Shown here: piece after piece, positions 25,781-33,293 of the stretch
Numbering within the stretch: the stretch's first letter is position 1
How the letters are laid out: the number at the start of each line of letters is the position of its first letter
NCBI RefSeq assembly: GCF_004136635.1
Contig: NZ_NOIU01000001.1
Location: 930,001 to 994,000 of the forward strand
Source: Rothia halotolerans
Lineage (GTDB): Bacteria > Actinomycetota > Actinomycetes > Actinomycetales > Micrococcaceae
Direction: 5' to 3'
Length of the DNA stretch: 64,000 nucleotides
Position numbers and translations under genes: made by a program
The notes under the pieces: model-generated
What the model saw: the letters and a program-made list of their open reading frames with translations, nothing else
Database searches by the model: none
What the model was told of the DNA's origin: nothing

Positions 25781-26515
25781 CTACTCGCTGCAGGAGGGCA
25801 GGGAGTCCTGGGCGGGGTCGCCCATGCCCATGTCCATCGACGACTCGGAGGAGCCGCCGTGCTCGGAGTGGTCCATCCCCTCCATGTCGCCCTCGGAGTG
25901 GTCCGTCCCCTCCGTCCCGTGGCCCGAGTGGTCCTCGCCGTCCTCGACGGATCCGGACTCCTCGGCCGAGGGGTCGTAGTTCTCCTGGGCGCCCTGGTAG
26001 TCGCGGATCGGCGCCTCGAAGCTCATGCCGTGGCCGTCCTCGGTCTGCAGCGTGAGGTCGATGTCGTCCCCCGCCAGCAGCGAGCAGGAGAGGTCCATGA
26101 ACATCAGGTGGTTCCCGCCGGGCTCGAGGTTCAGCTCCTCCCCCGGCTGGATGGTGAAGCCGCCCTCCTTCTCCTGCATGGTCGAGGTGCCGTTCTCGCC
26201 CGTGACCGTCTCGTGCAGCTGCATGTCCTCGGAGGCCGGGGAGTCGACGCCGGTGATGGTCACGGGCTCGTCGGAGTCGTTGGCGATGGTGCCGAAGGCG
26301 GCGGTCATCCCCGAGTCGGCGGCCTTGGCCCACTGGCCGGTGACGGTCAGGCCGACCTCCTCGTTGCTGTGCGTGTCCGGGGCGTCGGCGCTCTGCGCCG
26401 AGGAGGGCTCGGCGGTGTTCTCGGGATCGTCGTTCCCGCACGCGGCGAGGGTCAGGGCGGCGATCAGGGCCATGGAGGCCGCGCCGAGACGGCGCGCGCT
26501 GATGGTGTTCCTCAT
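25781..26515 (-). CDS. Copper chaperone PCu(A)C-domain lipoprotein
   Basis: 244 residues from ATG 26515 (a start at 26536 is also in frame). The lipobox is LTLAAC. The PCu(A)C domain shows DMQLHETV and, later, GGNHLMFMDLSCSL, giving the H-M...H-x-M copper(I) ligands. The C-terminus is a long His/Met/Asp-rich tail with repeated DHS, EGMDHSEHGG and MDMGMGD, probably an extra metal reservoir. It would load copper onto cytochrome oxidase or buffer it outside the membrane. Confidence 0.92.
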   Translation of the reverse strand: MRNTISARRLGAASMALIAALTLAACGNDDPENTAEPSSAQSADAPDTHSNEEVGLTVTGQWAKAADSGMTAAFGTIANDSDEPVTITGVDSPASEDMQLHETVTGENGTSTMQEKEGGFTIQPGEELNLEPGGNHLMFMDLSCSLLAGDDIDLTLQTEDGHGMSFEAPIRDYQGAQENYDPSAEESGSVEDGEDHSGHGTEGTDHSEGDMEGMDHSEHGGSSESSMDMGMGDPAQDSLPSCSE

Positions 26516-26577
26516 GGTGTTCTCTCTTCTTGGCATGGCTCTGCGCCCCGGCGTGGCGGGGGCAGAGAAATCGTCGG

Positions 26578-27198
26578 TCAGCTGGTGAGGAGAGGAAGCG
26601 GCGGGCCGCGAGGAGCCACGGGTCGCGGGACCGTCGCGGCCGCGAGCGCCCGGACGGTGTGGCTCCCGCACGCCCGCAGACGCGCGGTCACCAGGACGGG
26701 GCGGGCGGGAAGGCGGAACAGGCCGCGCATCGCCAGGGCCAGGGCGTCGCCCAGCAGCCCCAGGGCGCCCTCCCCCTGCCGGAGCGCGAGGTAGGTCAGC
26801 GCGGCCGCGGCGACGTGCAGCAGCACCATCGCCGGGGAGAGGTCGTGGGGCTCGGGGATCGCGGAGGAGGGGAGGACGGCGGCGCCGTGGTGCGCGTGCG
26901 CCGCCGCGGCGGGGGAGGCGGACGACGTCGTGCCGTGGCCGGTCTGGGCGAAGAGCCAGTGCAGGAGCCCCTGGGAGACCAGGACGCCCAGGGCGCCCGA
27001 GAGGGCGGGGAGCCGGCACAGGGCGATCACGGTGCACAGCAGGCCGGAGAGCGCCCAGCAGACCAGTACGACCGCGAGCTGGGGCGCGTGCCCCTCGGCC
27101 ACGGCGTGGGCGGAGGCCCCTCCCAGCACGGCGACCGTGCCGACGGCCCAGCCGCGCGCGACGACGGAGCCGCGCCGTGCGAGCATGCCTCGCTCCAT
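26578..27198 (-). CDS. Membrane protein linked to copper/DyP genes
   Basis: 206 residues with about five membrane segments and a His-containing periplasmic-type loop, AAAAHAHHGAAVLPSS, between segments 3 and 4. It ends 62 bp before the PCu(A)C gene on the same strand, so it probably begins that operon. The family is not one I can name. The His cluster and neighbours suggest a role in metal handling. Confidence 0.65.
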   Translation of the reverse strand: MERGMLARRGSVVARGWAVGTVAVLGGASAHAVAEGHAPQLAVVLVCWALSGLLCTVIALCRLPALSGALGVLVSQGLLHWLFAQTGHGTTSSASPAAAAHAHHGAAVLPSSAIPEPHDLSPAMVLLHVAAAALTYLALRQGEGALGLLGDALALAMRGLFRLPARPVLVTARLRACGSHTVRALAAATVPRPVAPRGPPLPLLTS

Positions 27199-27318
27199 GG
27201 GGGCTCCCTCCCTCCGGCGCAGCCGCTCGATGCCTACCCCAGCAGGATACCAAGGGGCGGCGGAGCCCCGTCACCCTGCTCCGGGGACCTTCTCCCCGGC
27301 CCTGGAGGCACCGGGCGA

Positions 27319-27337
27319 GGAGGCCCTCAGGGCCTCC
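27319..27337. terminator. Small hairpin with the phosphatase stop codon in its loop
   Basis: GGAGGCCC and GGGCCTCC form a perfect 8-bp stem around a 3-base loop. The loop is exactly the TGA stop (minus strand) of the IMPase gene. It could act as a terminator only after translation ends. Confidence 0.4.
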
Positions 27338-28175
27338 GGCTCTGCTCGCGCATGATGCGACGGATCAGGTCGAAGCGCGCCTCGGGGACGTGCGCGTAGT
27401 AGTGCGGGTTCTCGAAGTCGCGCTCCTCGGGCCGGCGCTCGCCGCCGAGGTAGGTCTCGTAGACCCCGCCCGCCCGGCGCACGATGAACCCGGCCGCGGC
27501 GACGTCCCACGAGCTCGCGCCGAAGCAGAACGTGGCGTCCGCCCACCCGGCCGCGACCCAGCACAGGGCGACGGCGCTGCTGCCGATCGAGCGGCGCTGG
27601 GAGAAGGAGGTGCTCAGCTCCGCGAGCTGGGAGAGCGCCAGGTCGGGGAAGTGCACCAGGTCGCGGGGCAGCGGGAAGTCACTGATCACCGTGGCCCGGG
27701 ACGGCTCCGCCGCACCGCGGCTGACCAGCAGCTCGTCGTTCAGGAAGGCGCCCCGCTCGTCGGCCCAGAACAGCTGGTCGTTGACCGGGTCGTAGACGAC
27801 GCCGGAGACCATCTCGCCGTCGAGCTCGACGCCGATGCACACGGCCCACAGCGCCATGCCGCGGGCGAAGTTGGAGGTCCCGTCGATGGGGTCCACGTGC
27901 CAGGTCAGCACGCCCTCGCCGGGGCCCGCGGCGTCGTCGGCCCCCGAGCGTCCGCCCTCCTCGCCGATGATCGCCGAGCCGGGGAAGGCCTCCCGGATGC
28001 GCGCCCGGATGTGCTCCTCGCTGCGCCGGTCGAACTCCGTGACCAGGTCGTGGAAGTCCCGCTTGAGGTCGATCTCCAGGTCGGGCGCCCGGAAGCCCTC
28101 CAGCGCGATCCGCCCGGCGCCGCGCGCCGCCTCGATCGCCAGCTCCGTGATGCCTCGTACGTTGGTCACGCGCAC
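27327..28175 (-). CDS. Inositol monophosphatase-family phosphatase
   Basis: About 282 residues. GTG 28175 and GTG 28169 are both possible starts behind GGATGGAGG. The metal-binding motifs are complete: GEEGG near residue 69, WHVDPIDGTSNFARG near residue 92, and SSWDVAAAGFIVRRAGG near residue 218. The family splits myo-inositol 1-phosphate, histidinol phosphate or sugar phosphates. No neighbour identifies the substrate. Confidence 0.92.
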   Translation of the reverse strand: MRVTNVRGITELAIEAARGAGRIALEGFRAPDLEIDLKRDFHDLVTEFDRRSEEHIRARIREAFPGSAIIGEEGGRSGADDAAGPGEGVLTWHVDPIDGTSNFARGMALWAVCIGVELDGEMVSGVVYDPVNDQLFWADERGAFLNDELLVSRGAAEPSRATVISDFPLPRDLVHFPDLALSQLAELSTSFSQRRSIGSSAVALCWVAAGWADATFCFGASSWDVAAAGFIVRRAGGVYETYLGGERRPEERDFENPHYYAHVPEARFDLIRRIMREQSRRP

Positions 28176-28246
28176 CGCGCCTCCATCCCTGCTGCTCGCT
28201 GCCTCGGATACCTGCACTCTATCGGCGGAGCGCGACGCCGCGGCGG

Positions 28247-28777
28247 TCAGCTCCCCCGCTTGAGCCGCTCCACCACGCCCAGCAGCTCCTCGACGTCGGC
28301 CGCCGGCTCCTCCAGCACGGCACCGGCGCTCAGGGCCGCCGTGTAGTACAGCCCGTCGCCGATCAGCAGGATCGCGCGGGCGGTGGCCCGGTCGCCGACC
28401 TCCTCGACGATCAGCTCGAGCCACCGCTGGTGGATCTCTGCGATCGCGGTGCGCGCCCGGGGGTGCGCCTCCTGGCCGAGCTGCAGGGTGGCCACCAGCG
28501 CCCGGTCCAGGCCCGAGTCCTCGTACACGGAGCTGCGCACGTAGTAGGCGCAGGCGCCGTCGGGGGCCGCCCTCATCTCCTCCATGTCCTGCGCCGCGAG
28601 CTCGCCGAGGCGCTCGAGCAGGCCGTCGGCGAGCGCGCCCTTGTCCTTGAAGTGGTAGAGCAGACCCCCCTTGGAGACCTCCGCGCGGGCGGCCACGGCC
28701 TCCAGCGTGGCGGCGCGCTCCCCCTCCTCGATGAGGATGGATTCGTAGGCGTCGAGGATCTTGCTGCGAGCACTCAT
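28247..28777 (-). CDS. TetR-family repressor of the adjacent MFS pump
   Basis: 176 residues from ATG 28777 (ATG 28789 in frame is an alternative). The helix-turn-helix is ATLEAVAARAEVSKGGLLYHFKDKGALADGLLERL. The rest is an all-helical ligand domain. The gene is divergent from the MFS transporter and shares the palindrome at 28806-28819, a standard arrangement for drug-induced efflux. Confidence 0.92.
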   Translation of the reverse strand: MSARSKILDAYESILIEEGERAATLEAVAARAEVSKGGLLYHFKDKGALADGLLERLGELAAQDMEEMRAAPDGACAYYVRSSVYEDSGLDRALVATLQLGQEAHPRARTAIAEIHQRWLELIVEEVGDRATARAILLIGDGLYYTAALSAGAVLEEPAADVEELLGVVERLKRGS

Positions 28778-28805
28778 GATCTCGACCATATCGCCCTTGC
28801 GATGA

Positions 28806-28819
28806 ACCGTCCAGACGGT
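28806..28819. promoter_or_regulatory. TetR operator ACCGTCCAGACGGT
   Basis: A 14-base palindrome (5-bp arms ACCGT/ACGGT around CCAG) between the divergent TetR and MFS genes. It resembles operators of actinobacterial TetR efflux repressors and should control both directions. Confidence 0.75.
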
Positions 28820-28876
28820 ACAGTAGTCATCGGGCCACACCCCGGCCCGCATCACCACGTCCGTTTGGGAGAAGCC

Positions 28877-30397
28877 TTGTCCACCGCCCTCGCCCGCCCC
28901 CGGCGCAGCGTCCATCACTCCAGGCGCTGGGCCGCGCTCGTCGTGCTCATGCTGCCCGTGCTGCTGGTCGCCGTCGACAACACGGTGCTGTCCTTCGCGC
29001 TGCCCCCCATCTCCGAGGCGCTGGGGCCCTCCGGCAACCAGATGCTGTGGATCGTGGACGTCTACCCGCTCGTTCTCGCCGGCCTGCTCGTGCCCATGGG
29101 CAGCCTGGGCGACCGGATCGGGCGGCGGCGGCTCCTGCTGATCGGCGGCACGGGGTTCACCGTCCTCTCGGCCGCGGCCGCCTTCGTGCCCGACGCCGCC
29201 TGGCTGATCGCCGCGCGCGCCGGCATGGGCCTGTTCGGGGCGATGCTGATGCCCTCGACCCTCTCGCTGATCCGCAACATCTTCGAGGACGCCACCGAGC
29301 GCCGGACCGCCATCGCGATCTGGGCCGCCGGCTTCTCCGGCGGCGCGGCGCTGGGGCCGATCGTGGGCGGCTTCCTGCTCGAGCACTTCTACTGGGGCTC
29401 CGTGTTCCTGCTGGCCGTGCCCGTGATGGTGCCCCTGCTGATCCTGGGGCCGATCCTGGTGCCGGAGTCCCGCGACCCCCGGCCGGGCCCGATCGACCCG
29501 CTGAGCATCCTCCTGGTCATGCTGACCATGACGCCGCTGGTCTACGGGATCAAGACCTTCTCCACCCACGGCTTCGGCGTCGAGACGGTGCTGGCGCTGG
29601 TGATCAGCGCGGCGGCGGGCTGGGCCTTCATCCGGCGCCAGCTGCGCCGTCCGGAGCCGATGCTCGACGTCCGGCTGTTCGCCAACCCGGTGTTCTCCGG
29701 AGCGGTCTCGGCCAACCTGCTGAGCGTCTTCTCCCTCGTGGGCTTCCTGTACTTCGTCTCCCAGCACCTGCAGCTGGTCAGCGGGCGCTCCCCCATGGAG
29801 GCCGGGTTCTTCCTGGTGCCGGGGCTGGCCGTGACCATCATCTCGGGGCTGGCGGTGGTGCCGATCGTGCGGCGGGTGCGACCTTCGCACGTCGTCGCCG
29901 CCGGGCTGCTGCTCAACGCCGTGGGCTTCGCCGTGATCGGCATCGCGGGACCGATGGGGTCCGACCTGGGGCTGGTCCTCGCCTTCGTGATCCTGGGCGC
30001 CGGCATCGGGGCGGCGGAGACGATCTCCAACGACCTCATCCTCAGCGCCGTGCCCGCGCACCAGGCGGGCGCCGCCTCCGCGATCTCGGAGACCGCGTAC
30101 GAGACGGGCGCGGTGCTCGGCACGGCAGTGCTCGGCTCGATCCTGAACGCCGCCTACCGATCCCACGTGGAGGTGCCCTCCGCGGTGCCCGCCGGGCAGG
30201 CCGAGGGGGCGGGCGAGACCCTCGGCGGCGCGGCCCAGGCGGCCGGCGGGCTGCCGGACGACCTGGCGGGTCAGCTCATGGAGTCCGCGCGGCACGCCTT
30301 CGACTCCGGCGTGGCGATCACCTCGGGGATCGGCGTCGTGCTGATGCTCGCGGCGGCGGTGATCGCGCTGCGCACGCTGCGGACCGCGAGGAGCTGA
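28877..30397 (+). CDS. MFS drug exporter, DHA2 (14-TM) family
   Basis: 506 residues from TTG 28877, with GGGAG five bases upstream. Fourteen membrane segments are expected. Family motifs include LPVLLVAVDNTVLSFALPPI in helix 1 (DHA2 acidic residue and D1-like motif), GSLGDRIGRRRLLLIGG (motif A) and GAALGPIVGGFLLEHFYWGSVF (motif C, antiporter). It is a proton/drug antiporter in the EmrB/QacA group. TetR control supports a role in efflux. Confidence 0.92.
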   Translation: MSTALARPRRSVHHSRRWAALVVLMLPVLLVAVDNTVLSFALPPISEALGPSGNQMLWIVDVYPLVLAGLLVPMGSLGDRIGRRRLLLIGGTGFTVLSAAAAFVPDAAWLIAARAGMGLFGAMLMPSTLSLIRNIFEDATERRTAIAIWAAGFSGGAALGPIVGGFLLEHFYWGSVFLLAVPVMVPLLILGPILVPESRDPRPGPIDPLSILLVMLTMTPLVYGIKTFSTHGFGVETVLALVISAAAGWAFIRRQLRRPEPMLDVRLFANPVFSGAVSANLLSVFSLVGFLYFVSQHLQLVSGRSPMEAGFFLVPGLAVTIISGLAVVPIVRRVRPSHVVAAGLLLNAVGFAVIGIAGPMGSDLGLVLAFVILGAGIGAAETISNDLILSAVPAHQAGAASAISETAYETGAVLGTAVLGSILNAAYRSHVEVPSAVPAGQAEGAGETLGGAAQAAGGLPDDLAGQLMESARHAFDSGVAITSGIGVVLMLAAAVIALRTLRTARS

Positions 30398-30456
30398 CCG
30401 CCGGGGCCGGCACATCGCGCTGCGCGCCGCGAGGAGCTAGCCGCCGGGGCCGGCAA
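30362..30456. repeat. Imperfect tandem duplication of the end of the MFS gene
   Basis: The block 30362-30412 is repeated at 30414-30456 with about 9 bp missing: both start ATCGCGCTGCGC and end GAGGAGCT-ACCGCCGGGGCCGGCA with small changes. The copy includes the stop-codon region of the exporter, so the second copy lies untranslated behind it. It looks like a recent local slippage duplication. Confidence 0.65.
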
Positions 30457-30577
30457 TTTGACGTCGCGTTGCGCAACCTGGATTCACGCCGAGACGCGGT
30501 GTGACTCATCGTTGGGCCCGGGGCCCGCCTCTTCCTAGAGTGAACCCACTGTTCACCCCGAGAAGCGGAGCACCCCG

Positions 30578-31510
30578 ATGCGGAAACTCATCCTCCTGGC
30601 CCTGATCGGCCTGGCCGCGCAGCTCGTGGACGGGTCCCTGGGCATGGCCTACGGGGTCACCTCCTCGACGCTGCTGCTCACCGTGGGGCTCGCCCCGGCG
30701 GCCGTCTCCGCGACCGTGCACCTGGCCGAGATCGGGACCACGCTGGCCTCCGGGGCGGCGCACTGGCGCTTCGGCAACATCGACTGGCGGATCGTCGGCT
30801 TCATGGCGGTCCCCGGCGGGATCGCCGCCTTCCTCGGGGCCAACGTCCTGACGGCCTCGGGCGACGCCGCGGCGCCGGTCATGTCGCTCATCCTGCTGGG
30901 GCTGGGGGTCTACGTCGTCTGGCGCTTCCTGCGGATGCCGGACCGGCGCCCGAGCTTCACGGGCAGGGTCCCCGGCTTCCTCCTGGTCCCCCTGGCCGGG
31001 GTCGCCGGGTTCATGGACGCGATCGGCGGAGGCGGCTGGGGGCCCGTGGGGACGCCGACGCTGCTGGCCTCGGGGAAGATCCATCCGCGCAAGGTCATCG
31101 GCTCGATCGACGCCTCGGAGTTCGTGGTGAGCGTGGGCGCCTCGGTCGGCTTCCTGCTCGCGCTGGGGCACCAGGGCATCGACCTCCCCTTCGTCCTGGC
31201 GCTGCTGGTGGGCGGGGTGATCGCGGCCCCGGTCGCCGCGTACCTGGTGCGCTGGCTCGCACCCCGCATCCTGGCGGTGGGCGCCGGCGGGCTGATCATT
31301 CTGACCAACGCCCGGACGCTGCTGGGGACCGACGCCGTGGGCGGGGCGATCCCGGCCGGCGTCGGGCCCGCGGTCCTCGCCCTCATTGCCCTCGCCTGGG
31401 CGGCCGGCATCGTGTGGGCGGTCCGCCGGGAGTTAGCGGACCGACGCGTCGAGCGTTCGGCCTCGGTGGTTCCGGCGCCCGACGGCGTGGGGAGCGACGT
31501 CGAGCGCTGA
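30578..31510 (+). CDS. TauE/SafE-family anion exporter
   Basis: 310 residues with about eight membrane segments. The N-terminus LIGLAAQLVDGSLGMAYGV and the central GVAGFMDAIGGGGWGPVGTPTLLA form the two inverted repeats typical of this family (the D-G/A-x-x-G-M/G-G-x-x-G pattern). It probably exports sulfite, sulfoacetate or a similar organosulfur anion. No sulfur genes lie near. GAAGCGGAG lies upstream. Confidence 0.9.
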   Translation: MRKLILLALIGLAAQLVDGSLGMAYGVTSSTLLLTVGLAPAAVSATVHLAEIGTTLASGAAHWRFGNIDWRIVGFMAVPGGIAAFLGANVLTASGDAAAPVMSLILLGLGVYVVWRFLRMPDRRPSFTGRVPGFLLVPLAGVAGFMDAIGGGGWGPVGTPTLLASGKIHPRKVIGSIDASEFVVSVGASVGFLLALGHQGIDLPFVLALLVGGVIAAPVAAYLVRWLAPRILAVGAGGLIILTNARTLLGTDAVGGAIPAGVGPAVLALIALAWAAGIVWAVRRELADRRVERSASVVPAPDGVGSDVER

Positions 31511-31560
31511 CGGCGGCCCGGGTGACGCCGGCCCACGGCCGACGTCCGAGAGTGACGACA

Positions 31561-31621
31561 GCCGGGACTGACCGCGGCTGGGACTGACCGCGGCTGAAGC
31601 TGACGGCGGTCGGGACTAGCG
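31561..31621. repeat. 16-bp tandem repeat, about four copies
   Basis: The unit GCGGCTGGGACTGACC is repeated at a 16-bp period from about 31561 to 31621, with increasing divergence in the later copies. It lies between the TauE gene and the inverted-repeat element. No coding role is seen. Confidence 0.6.
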
Positions 31622-31762
31622 GTGGCCGGGGCGGCGAAGGCGGCCGGAGAGGCACCGCTGCCGGACCGGCGCGGGGCCCGGTGGGAGCTCCGTCGACGGG
31701 CCGGCGGTGCATGCCGGAGCGGAAGCGCCGGCCGTTTGATCGAGCGATATATGTGCTGACCT

Positions 31763-31878
31763 CAACTAGCCGTTTTCGGAGTTATCGCACCGAAAATCTG
31801 CGTCCATGGCCCAGGACCCACCCCCTCACAGCGAACAGCCCGATTTTTCGGAGGGAAAGCTCCGAAAAACGCTAGTTG
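31763..31878. repeat. 116-bp element with 19-bp inverted ends and inner hairpins
   Basis: Left end CAACTAGCCGTTTTCGGAG (31763-31781) and right end CTCCGAAAAACGCTAGTTG (31860-31878) are inverted copies with one mismatch-like shift. The right end also pairs with TTTTTCGGAG at 31844-31853 (perfect 10-bp stem, 6-base loop), and TTTTCGG/CCGAAAA (31773-31796) makes a hairpin at the left. No target-site duplication is visible. It could be a miniature inverted-repeat element, a bidirectional terminator or a structured RNA. The region is much richer in AT than its surroundings. Confidence 0.6.
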
Positions 31879-32219
31879 TGTGAAGCTCTGCTGTTCTTTC
31901 TGACCTGTTTCTCTCCGATCCGTTTCCCCTGACCTTCTTCTCCCCGATCCCCTTCCCCCTGATCTGCTTCTCCCCAGCCCGTTTCTCTCTCGCCCTCTTC
32001 TCCCCAGCCCGCTTCCCTTTGGCCCAGTTCTCCCCGGACCGTTTCCCCCTGGCCCGCTTCTTTCCGAGCCGCTTCTTTCCGGATCGCTCTGGCCCGACGA
32101 GCCCAGCAGTCGCGCTGCGTAGGCATCCTGCCTGCCCTCAGTTCGTCCCCGCGATCCTTCCCCGGCCGGCGCCGCCCGGTTCGAGCTCCGAGCCCCGAGG
32201 GACCGGACGCCGTCGTCAT
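31872..32219 (-). CDS. Possible small repeat protein coupled to the LysR gene
   Basis: 115 codons on the minus strand. The ATG overlaps the stop of the LysR gene in ATGA, a strong coupling arrangement. The second half follows a five-residue period rich in Gly, Glu, Arg and Gln (GWGEE, GERET, GWGEA, DQGEG), encoded by 15-bp DNA repeats. The TAG lies inside the right end of the inverted-repeat element. It may be a real charged, disordered protein or a chance reading of the repeats. Confidence 0.3.
   Translation of the reverse strand: MTTASGPSGLGARTGRRRPGKDRGDELRAGRMPTQRDCWARRARAIRKEAARKEAGQGETVRGELGQREAGWGEEGERETGWGEADQGEGDRGEEGQGKRIGEKQVRKNSRASHN
31890..32090. repeat. Degenerate 15-bp tandem repeat array
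   Basis: About 13 diverged copies of a pyrimidine-rich 15-bp unit (roughly CCGACCCGCTTCTCC on the plus strand) run for 200 bp. The strand is strongly biased, almost without purine runs. The period is a multiple of three, so one frame stays open on the minus strand. Such arrays are unstable in copy number. Confidence 0.7.
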
Positions 32220-33160
32220 CCCCCGGCCTTCAGCCCCTCGAGCCGCCACGCCGGCCGGGGCGCCCGCTCCCTGGCCGCCGACTCGGCGAAGGCGGCCCGG
32301 CACGCCAACACCGCCGGGTGCTGGGCCCGCCCGCTGCGCACCGCGGTGAACAGCTTCCGCCGCGGGTCCCCCGGCAGCGCCACCAGCCGCGTCCCCTCCA
32401 GGTGCTGGACCGCGATCAGGGCGGGGATGAAGGCGACGGCGTGCCCCGTGCGCACCAGTTGGGCCTGCAGCAGCGGGTTGAGGGTGTCGAAGTGGGCGCG
32501 GGGCTCGAAGCCGACGCCGCGGCACATCGCCCGCGCCCACCGCCCGCTCGCCGCGTCCGGCGGGTCCACCGCCCACGGCGCCTCCGCGAGGTCGGAGAGG
32601 TACCGCGGCGGCTCCGCCAGCCGCCCCTCGGTCGGCAGCACCAGGTGGAGGGGGTCGGTGACCAGGTCCACGCGGTCGACGCCGGGATGGATCGGGTCGG
32701 GCAGGCCCGGGTACTCCTCGCCGAGGATGACGTCGAACTCGTGCGAGAGCAGCCCCTCGTACGCCGGGCCCACCTCCCGCTCCGCGATCTGCACCTGCAG
32801 CTCGGGGTGGCGCTGCTCCAGCAGCGTCAGGGCGGTGGGGGCGATGGTCAGCAGCGCGCTCTGGAACGAGGCCATCCGCAGCACGCCGCTGACCTTCTCC
32901 TGCGAGGTCGCCAGCTCCGCCTCGGCCAGCTCCAGCCGGGCCAGCAGCGCCTCGGTGTGCTCCACCAGGGTCACGGCGTCGTCGGTCAGCCGCACCCCGC
33001 GCCCGACCCGCTGCAGCAGCTGCACGCCGGCCTCGCGCTCCAGCAGCCCCAGCTGCTGCGAGACCGCCGACGGCGTGTAGGACAGCGTGCGGGCGACCTC
33101 GGCGAGGGTCCCGAGCCGGTACAGCTCGCGGAGCATCCGCAGTCGCTGGAGGTTCAGCAT
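32216..33160 (-). CDS. LysR-family transcriptional regulator
   Basis: 314 residues from ATG 33160, behind AAGGG. The helix-turn-helix is LRELYRLGTLAEVARTLSYTPSAVSQQLGLLEREAGVQLLQRVGRGVRLT, followed by a linker helix and a periplasmic-binding-like effector domain (RMASFQSALLTIAPTAL onward). It is divergent from an EamA exporter gene, which it probably activates in response to an amino acid or metabolite. Confidence 0.92.
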   Translation of the reverse strand: MLNLQRLRMLRELYRLGTLAEVARTLSYTPSAVSQQLGLLEREAGVQLLQRVGRGVRLTDDAVTLVEHTEALLARLELAEAELATSQEKVSGVLRMASFQSALLTIAPTALTLLEQRHPELQVQIAEREVGPAYEGLLSHEFDVILGEEYPGLPDPIHPGVDRVDLVTDPLHLVLPTEGRLAEPPRYLSDLAEAPWAVDPPDAASGRWARAMCRGVGFEPRAHFDTLNPLLQAQLVRTGHAVAFIPALIAVQHLEGTRLVALPGDPRRKLFTAVRSGRAQHPAVLACRAAFAESAARERAPRPAWRLEGLKAGG

Positions 33161-33293
33161 CGCACCCTTCCGATCATTAAGACTCAGTGACGGTTTTCCA
33201 TTAGATACATTCGCTAGACTATTGGTTTCCGGGCCTCCATGCTGGATGCATGCCCATCGCCCCTCGCACCCAGCCCTGCCCAGGAGCCGCCTC

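Noticed and set aside
31763-31878. Complete insertion sequence
   Set aside because: Only 116 bp, no transposase frame and no target duplication.
31890-32090. CRISPR array
   Set aside because: The 15-bp units are contiguous and degenerate with no spacers and no cas genes.
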